A stretch of 64,000 bases of DNA from Pteria penguin (taxonomy: Eukaryota; Mollusca; Bivalvia; Pterioida; Pteriidae), in the NCBI GenBank assembly GCA_035048485.1, contig CM068580.1:35377585-35441584 (forward strand). Direction: 5' to 3'. A program made the translations under genes and the position numbers. Shown in pieces: positions 56,938 to 64,000 of this stretch; within the stretch, counting starts at the first letter, position 1, and each line of letters opens with the position of its first letter. The notes beneath the pieces are model-generated. The model searched no databases and had not been told where the DNA came from. It worked only from the letters and a program-made list of their open reading frames with translations.

Positions 56938-58345
56938 AGCAAGAGGTCCAAATGACCTATATTGCTCACCTGAGCACCTTGAGCACATCAGAAATTAAAA
57001 GAAATTGGAATGTTCTCCAGAGAAAGAATTGTATTTCAAAATCTAACCAAGAACAACATCACATCATTCTAAAACATTCATACATTATGAAAATCAAACA
57101 AAAAAACATGTGAAAATGCAGAGTCTGAGAAAAAAAAGTCAAAAAATGTCATAACTTTATTTAAGAATGGAACCAAAAACCACAACATTTCTTAAGACAC
57201 CTTTTTAGATCACTCTGGTACATGTACATTAAGTTTGTTGGTCCATAAAGTTGGTCTGAAGATTATCAAAGGTGGGTACCCATAGGCAGGTCAGGTCAAA
57301 AAACCTTGTGCATGACTAAAGTACTTCATACCTACAAATTTCATCAATATCTTTCAATAAGTTCTGGAGAAGTCCATCAAAACTTTTTATTACACACTAA
57401 TAGCATATACATGTACATCCCATACCTTTTGTTTTTTTAAATTTGATTAATATTTTAAAAATACAGAATATCCTTAACATTATTTTTGTATTCCATCTCT
57501 TTTTAATTACATTTATTGCAGTAAAAAATCGATGCATTGTAAGCAATCTACAACGAGTAAATCTAAGAAAATTATCTGAAAATAGTCGAAAATGACAAAG
57601 TACAAAATGACATAAATAATATCAGATTTTGTATGGAAAAGAACTAAACACCATAACACTTCTCTAGACACCCTGCTGGATCAGATCACTCTTATACAAT
57701 CTGTTGGTTAATCTTTGTAGCCAGTCTGAAGAAGTTTGTCAAATAAGAGTGCCCTCTGGTACCTATGTTGCTCCATACTGGATACAACCCTTGATAGATC
57801 TGGGTCCAGCACCATAAAATGAGAAAATACTTAATTCAATTATTTCATTTTAATTTATTCCATTATCAAACGTTTAAATAAATTGTCATGCAGAGTGGTT
57901 TAGTTTCTATTTATCAATAGAATAAAACTCAATAAAATCCAAATCTCAATTGTTAATTCATAGTTGAAAAGAAAAATTTCTAAGTTTATGGTGACGGACC
58001 CTGGTCAAAAAACAGCAAAATTTGTAGGGGATCATGAACACTTTAATGTACCAAATTTTATTATCTTTCAATTAGTTATGAATGAGACATTTAAAGCTTA
58101 TTATTGCATACTAAAAGTATATCTGCCCCTCCTTTCTTCTAAAAAATATTGCACAATATCCTAAACATTATTTTTGTATTGCATTTCTTTCAATTTCATT
58201 TTTTACAATAAAATCCGTTGAAATACACAAAATCAATGCATTATAAACGACCTATATGGAGAAAATGTAAGAAATTACAAAAAATTGTCATAATAACAAA
58301 GTCCTAAAAGACCAAAAAAAAAAAAAAAAAAAAAAAAAATTCAGA
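56938..58345 (+). mobile_element. Diverged hairpin-ended repeats, more than one copy
   Basis: It opens with AGCAAGAGGTCCAAATGACC, then TATATTGCTCACCTGAGCAC, a diverged 5' end. Internal phrases of the family recur (GAACCAAAAACCACAACATT near 57171, CTGAAGAAGTTTGTCAAATA near 57727). The continuation reaches a decayed 3' end near 59420-59460 (ATAATTCACCAGAGACTTAA). A poly(A) run lies at about 58315-58339. Confidence 0.55.
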
Positions 58346-58349
58346 GAAT

Positions 58350-58680
58350 CGTGGTCCCCCGCTTTGGGGGTTCTGTCAGTAAGGGTGCAATGATCTGTGA
58401 CATATTGTCATGGTTGTGCATGTCTACAGGTACACATGCCAAATATGAAGGCTGTACGTCTTACGGTTGAAAAATTACATTGAAGAAGTTCAAAGGTCAC
58501 ATGATAAAAAAATTCTGGTACCAACGGAAAGGTATTGCAATTTGGGACACACATTCCAAATATGAAGGCCCTACGTCTTACAGTTAAAAAGTTATGACCA
58601 AGGTTAAAGTTTTTGTGACAGATGGACAGACAGACAAATAAGATTTAATGTCCCCACGCTTTCGCAAAAAGCGGGGGATA
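58350..58680. mobile_element. Dispersed repeat with CCCCGC...GCGGGGGATAAAAAA end
   Basis: It runs from GGTCCCCCGCTTTGGGGG to CTTTCGCAAAAAGCGGGGGA followed by TAAAAAAAG, so the ends are short inverted GC-rich words. It contains GACAGATGGACAGACAGACA and the 'AAGTTATGACCAAGGTTAAAG' phrase. Non-coding; the class is unknown. Confidence 0.65.
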
Positions 58681-58686
58681 AAAAAA

Positions 58687-59140
58687 GAAACAGGTTTAAA
58701 GAATTTATCATATGAGGAAAGATTGAGGAAATTAAAATTACCCACATTGAAATACCGACAATATCGAGGGGATATGATAAAAATCTACAAAATATGACCA
58801 GCAAGCCTCAAATTTCATCAAGCTTTGGAAGGATCATACCAAAAGGGACCAGGGTAGAGGAAATTCACACAGAGCGAGACTAAATATTAGGAAACAGCTT
58901 CAACACAAGAGTACCCAAGTTATGGAGCAACCTGCCAGAACAAGTCATAAATGCAAAAACAACATATACATTCAAGAACAGATTAGATAAATTCTGGAGA
59001 GATCAACCTGTACTTTACAATTACAAATTTGAAATCACCACATCTCACATATACAGTATTAATAATAGATCCACAAAAGACATTGAGCCTGACGAAGAGG
59101 ACCAAGAAGGACCCGAGTCAGAAAGCCATCATAAGTAAGT
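58687..59140 (+). pseudogene. 3' end remnant of a non-LTR reverse transcriptase
   Basis: The first frame reads LKNLSYEERLRKLKLPTLKY then RQYRGDMIKIYKI, the conserved region near the C-terminus of CR1/Jockey-type ORF2 proteins. After stops and frameshifts, words matching 'RLNIRKQ' and 'FKNRLDKFW' follow. It ends near GGACCCGAGTCAGAAAGCCA. Not functional. Confidence 0.75.
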
Positions 59141-59779
59141 ATCAAATGAAAATACCTTTCAGCTGACTGTGATAAATCCTGTTTAATGATCTATGCAGCT
59201 GATCTGAAGAAGTTTGTCAAAGAACGGTACCCTTTATCTAGGTCACCTAACCCTCAATTCACCTACTGATTAAGCCAAAAATAACGACACTTGTAGGGGA
59301 CCATAAGTACTTCATCCCTACCAAGTTTGGTCAAAATCTCTCAAACAGTAAGAAGTTGAATGTATGAAAAGTATCACACTGGATGGACAAACAGACAGAC
59401 ACATACATGCTAGACAAATGATCACAAATAATTCACCAGAGACTTAAGCTCTGGTGGACAAAAAATCCCTTCCATATTATCCATAAGCTATTGTTTTACT
59501 TCTATAGGACTTGATATATTTAGCTTCTTGTTTAAATGTCAAAAGTTAAATGCAATTAGTTAAGACTTTGGTACTCCATATTTAAATGACAAATGACTCC
59601 ATTTATTTCAAGGTAAAACAGCAGGACTTTGATCTATCCTGTATGTAGTTCGATGATATTTCATGAAGCTTAATTTACCAGTGAAGTTTAAAATGATATG
59701 CAGAAGAAATAAACACAACAGTATTATGTCAGAAATAGTGACTAGTTAAATGTCTCGCCAGGATTATATCAAGAGGTGG

Positions 59780-60890
59780 TGAAACCTGCCCAGTATACTT
59801 GCTAGGTGTTGAACCCACTCGGTATACTTACTAAATGGTTAACCCACACGGTATACTTACTAGGTGGTGAACCCATCCCGTATACTTACTAGGTAATGAA
59901 ACCTGCCTGCAGTACTTACTAGGTGGTAAACCTACCCAGTACATGTATACATACTAGGTGGTGATTGATTGATTGATTTTTGTTTTAAACGTCACACCAC
60001 AAATATTTCACGTATATGGTGACGGCATTTGCCCAATGCAGAGAATACAAATTTTGACCTTTGCAATGGACCCACCCGAAACAGTGAGGGATCTTTAACC
60101 TGCCATGTATACCATGGCACGGGGCCTCGGTTTTTACTGTCTCATAAGAAAAACAGAACACCAGCATGACCAGAGCGGGACTAGAACCCCGGTCTCCCGA
60201 TCAGGAGGACTAGGTGGTGAGCCCAACCAGTATAATTACTCGGTAATGAAACCTGCTTGGTATACTTCCTAGGTGGTAAACCTGCCCAGTATACATACTG
60301 GGTGGTCAACCCAACTGGTATACTTACTAGGTAATGAAACCCGCCCAGTATACTTACTTGATGGTAAACCTACCCAGTACACTTACTAGTAAGTGAACCC
60401 ACCTGGTATACTTACTAGGTGATGAAACCTGCCTGGTATACTTATTCGGTAATGAAATCTGCCTGGTATACTTACTAAATGGCGAAACCCACACAGTATA
60501 TCTAACTAGGTGGTGAAACCAGCCTGGTATACTTATTAAGTGATAAAACCATCCAGTATACTTGCTAAGTAGTGAACATGCCAGTATGCTTACTAGGTGG
60601 TGAACCCACCTGGTATACTTACTAGGTTTTCTAAGTGGTGAACCCGCCTGGTATACATACTAGGTGATGAAACCCACAAGGTATACTTACTAGATGGTAA
60701 ACCCACATATACACTTACTAGGTGGTGAAACCTGCCTGGTATACTTACTAGGTGGTGAAATCCACCCAGTATACTTCTTAAGTGGTGAAACCACCTGGTA
60801 TACTTGCGAGGTGGTGAAACCCACTCAGTATACTTCTTAAGTGGTGTAACCCACCTGGTATACTTAATAAGAAGTGACACCTGTCTAGAG
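59780..60890. repeat. 30-bp tandem array
   Basis: The unit is GGTATACTTACTAGGTGATG + AAACCTGCCT (30 bp), with about 28 diverged units. Because 30 is a multiple of 3, a 102-codon frame stays open on the minus strand (60593-60901) with a 10-residue repeat like SIPGGFHHLV. This is a property of the period, not evidence of a gene. Confidence 0.95.
59965..60208 (-). mobile_element. 5'-truncated SINE family 1 inside the 30-bp array
   Basis: Tail gattgattgattg at the left, body, GTCTCATAAG, then B-box-like GGGTTCTAGTCCCG; the A-box part of the head is absent. ACTAGGTGGTGA flanks both sides (59953-59964 and 60209-60220), but the same word is part of the array unit, so the duplication is ambiguous. 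Confidence 0.85.
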
Positions 60891-60901
60891 CATTCCTGCA
60901 T

Positions 60902-63128
60902 AAATTTTGACCTTGGTAACTGACTTTTCCCAAAATTACAGGGTTGTTCAACATATCATTATCTAGCATGAACTTTGGCTTTTACTGCCTCATTTGAAAG
61001 AAGAATATATGGGAAGACACCGGCAGGATTCAGAAGTAAGCCTTTCGGATCCTGGGACATACATTTTCATTGTTACACCTTGTTGGCTGTTCGGGTCAAA
61101 TGAGAGTAATGCCATAGTATTGCAAGATTCCAATTGCTCTAATATGTGAAGTTACTAAATGATATTCCTTTATATGTATTGCAGAGCTAAATGCAACACC
61201 CAAATAAAGTTGTTGATACAAGACAAATCAGACAACAAAATATATAAACACTGCAATAACATTATACAGATTTGCTGTATTGTACAGCAAGAAAAAAAGA
61301 AGACTAATATGGGATGTTGTACAATCCTTATTTAATTTTTATCTATTCGAAATCGGTGAAAAACTACTAAACACACAATGGCTTACAATGATTCAATGTC
61401 CTATATAAATACAATACATTTGATTCACAGAGAAATGATTCATTATTTTCTGTTGTTCATCTTCTTTAAACACTGCTAATAGTCGAATTATGCAACATTA
61501 GCAAGTTTTAGTTCAACTGAAACAAAAAAAGCATTTCATAAAATAAAATACTTAATAACTTTCAAATGATATTGACGTAAAACTAGGTAAAGAGACTTTA
61601 ATTATTCTTTTAATTTTACATGATGAAAGAGGCCTAAAGCCCTACAGTCTACTTTTTGCCGTGATTTTTATTATGCCTCCAATGCTTGATGTCGCAGTAG
61701 GATGACATACTTAGTAGGAACAAACCATCATGTGTCTCTTACATCAGGAAAAATCAAAGCAAGATCTATTGTATGTCCTTTTATCCATACAAATTAGCTC
61801 ATCAAATATCAATGATCGAGCTTTTGCCTTATTTATCAAATTACCACCACCATAACAAAAAATTGTAATAAAGAAAGAAAAACAGCCAAGATTTGTATAT
61901 CATTTCAATGAAATATATAACTGTATTGTCTCATATAAATATAATATATAAATGCAGACCACCTATCCTCTGTGAAGAAGAGTAATACATCTACAAATCA
62001 ACATGTTTATATACTGTTTATCTGTCTGTCTGGGTGGCTGATTGTCGGTCCATCATTTCTTTCACTCTGATCTTGCACAAAGACTGATACAGGCGATACA
62101 AATTCTTATTTCCAACTTCTCGTAAGCTTTATAATACTTGGACATATTCGTGCATTTAATTACTTAGATGTGTTGTATTGTGGGTTATAGGATACGTTAA
62201 AGATATCCAGAGTCAAGAATATACATATAGCAGCTCATAAAATAAAATTGAATGAAGAGAAAAGTAAAAGGTTGCATGACGTTACGAAATATATTATGAC
62301 AGCACGTATGCAACACATTATGCTATACATACAACCACGTTTACCAGCCCCTAGGAAGCTTATACTTCAGCAGCTATTGCACTGAAATTTACAGAACATA
62401 ATCTGATCATAATGTACATTTAAAAAAACCCACAAAATATCCTAAGGGCCCCTTTTATGTGACCACATGTCATATAAGCTCAACAGACTGTAATTTTCGC
62501 AAATAAGGATTATTATGACAGAAAACTGGAAATTACTGGAAACAGGAAGAACATAATTCAGTGATGGCAATTTTTTATGTAGTATTTCCTTACTGATTTG
62601 TGCAGGATATGATCATGGAGATAAATAAGATTTTAGGTGATGTAGTATATATTTGTACAACTACATGTACTTCCTTATTTGAAATGAATGAAAATTCAGC
62701 AAAGAATAAACACTTTTTTTAACAATGCTTCTTCACTATGCCTATGGGGTCAGACCCTCTTATTGAACCTGATAAGTAAAACTGCTTACCCTTACTGACT
62801 AATGTATATGAAGCCCTTTAATAAAATAGATGATAAAGCCACAGCATTGTAAACAAAAAATTTGAAATGAAGGTCTACAGAGAAGTTTTTTAGAAATAAA
62901 ATTTGTTCATTACATCAAAATTTCTGCTCTGAAATACTTCATTTTTGTGGATTCTAATTTTCATTATTTTACCACAAATACAGGTTGGTGGGTTCAGAAT
63001 TTAATGAACACGAACTCAACAGGTAGTTGTGCATCCTTGTATAACATCTTTAGGTATGCAAAATAATCAAAGAGGCTGTTCACATGATGGGGCAATAAGA
63101 GTGATATAAATTTATTATCAATTAATTG
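60902..63128. other. AT-rich stretch, nothing recognised
   Basis: No exon, RNA or clear repeat. It should be intronic for the minus-strand gene if that gene continues off the right edge. Confidence 0.45.
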
Positions 63129-63385
63129 CCCTGGACTCCTGATCGGGAGGCCGGGGTTCAAGTCCCGCTCTGGTCATGCCCTTGTCATGTCTTTTGGATG
63201 AGACAGTAAAAACTGAGGCCCCGTGTTGTGGTATGCATGGCACGTTTAAGATCCCTAACTGCTTTGGGTGGGTCCGTTGCAAAGGTCAAAATTTGTATGC
63301 TCTGCATCAGGCAGATGCCGTCACCATATACGTGAAATATTCGTGGTGTGACGTAAAACAATAATCAATCAATCAATCATAATAT
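63129..63385 (+). mobile_element. 5'-truncated SINE family 1
   Basis: It starts inside the head (TGGACTCCTGATCGGGAGGC, B box GGGTTCAAGTCCCG) and continues through GGATGAGACAGTAAAAACTG, the body and a clear (AATC)n tail. No target duplication could be assigned. Confidence 0.88.
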
Positions 63386-63389
63386 ATGA

Positions 63390-63899
63390 ATACCATGATT
63401 ATCATCATTATTTATTTATTAATTTTTTTATTATTATTATTACATGTATTATTACTATTATTATTATTATCCTAAAATAATAATAAATTTCATTATATTC
63501 TATGTTCAGAAATTGTATTCAGTTTTTTGTAAAATTCTTCCCTTAAATGGTAAACGTTTTATTTAATTCTAAATATTTACCTTCATGCACACAGTAATAT
63601 GTTTTTATATTCAAATATACAATTTATATATCAATTCTCCTTCAATCCTTCTCTATGTACATGTTAATGTAAGTTTTGAGTTGTAAGCAAGCCAACATAG
63701 CTGTCAAGCATGTTCAAGTGGCAGCCAACTGCATGAACGCATCAGTCAAGCGCATTAACACGGCCTCGAAATTAAGTTCACGAGGAAATCTGCATTAACT
63801 CAAATGAGTGTGCTCAGCAGTCCTGAGCGCACGAGGAAAGCAAACTTCACGTTAACGCGACGTTAACATAATGTTATGTTAGGACTGCACCTCACTGTA
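63390..63899. mobile_element. Second copy (right half) of the TA-flanked TIR element
   Basis: Shares AATTTCATTAT, TTAATGTAAGTTT, AGCAAACTTCACGTTAACG and the terminal TTAGGACTGCACCTCACTG + TA with 27400-27876, in the same orientation. The left half is missing; the preceding DNA is a SINE that ends at the junction. Confidence 0.85.
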
Positions 63900-63989
63900 A
63901 TTCTTTATTCAGCATATCTTTAACATTATTATATTTCAGGGTATGTAAATTCCTAGTTGCAGATAACCACAAATATAGGATCCCAACAA

Positions 63990-64000
63990 ATAACAAGAGG
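63990..64000 (+). mobile_element. Start of another hairpin-ended repeat, cut by the window edge
   Basis: The last bases, AACAAGAGG, equal the first bases of copies A and B. Only nine bases are visible, so this is a weak call. Confidence 0.35.

Noticed and set aside
60593..60901. 102-codon minus-strand open frame with a 10-residue repeat (SIPGGFHHLV-like)
   Set aside because: The 30-bp tandem period keeps the frame open by arithmetic, the units are diverged, and no splice or start context is present.

Overview
The window looks like nuclear DNA of an invertebrate animal, most likely a bivalve mollusc. It is AT-rich, has large introns with GT-AG junctions, and is packed with tRNA-derived SINEs, MITEs, tandem arrays and dispersed repeats. 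One abundant repeat opens with AACAAGAGGCCCAAGTGGGC and closes with a GGCTCAGGTGAGCTAAAA hairpin end; I associate it with bivalve genomes from memory, not from a search. No bacterial gene, operon or CRISPR array is present.

Host gene. The minus strand carries the 3' part of one large gene, read right to left: a transmembrane exon (55725-55812), two short cytoplasmic exons (52524-52620 and 52215-52310), a Ser/Pro-rich exon (25205-25469) and the terminal exon (16009-16622). All splice phases agree. It encodes a single-pass membrane protein with a long tail of about 357 residues. The extracellular part lies beyond the right edge. I do not recognise the family.

Main discovery candidate. Inside the 26.7-kb intron between 52215 and 25469 lies what looks like a complete DNA transposon of about 14.8 kb (31175-45937). 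Its ends are inverted (CCCGTATGAAA / TTTTCGTACGGG), flanked by a TC dinucleotide on both sides, and just inside each end is an inverted array of CCAGGAATTCC / TTTTCCTACCAGG-type repeats. It carries two divergent, apparently intact genes. The plus-strand gene (2 exons, 889 aa) is a Tnp2/CACTA-related transposase. The minus-strand gene (10 exons, 527 aa, every junction in phase) ends in a BEN-type DNA-binding domain. By analogy with plant En/Spm (TnpD plus TnpA), the BEN protein may bind the subterminal repeats while the Tnp2-like protein cuts the ends. Its introns contain younger insertions, including a SINE with a perfect 14-bp target duplication and a 1.1-kb hairpin-ended repeat, yet the coding phases are intact.

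Rest of the window. 1-16 kb: intergenic or 3' flank, with microsatellites, a 54-bp satellite, one SINE and a minisatellite. 16.6-25.2 kb: intron with hairpin-ended repeats (one carrying a 145-bp tandem array) and SINEs. 25.8-28.8 kb: 37-bp tandem array broken by a TA-flanked TIR element and a SINE. 30.7-31.1 kb: two tiny palindromic elements with perfect 9-bp target duplications. 46-52 kb: dispersed repeats and a decayed non-LTR reverse transcriptase interrupted by a long-armed inverted-repeat element. 53.7-64 kb: SINEs, tandem arrays, a second reverse transcriptase remnant and a second copy of the TA-flanked element.
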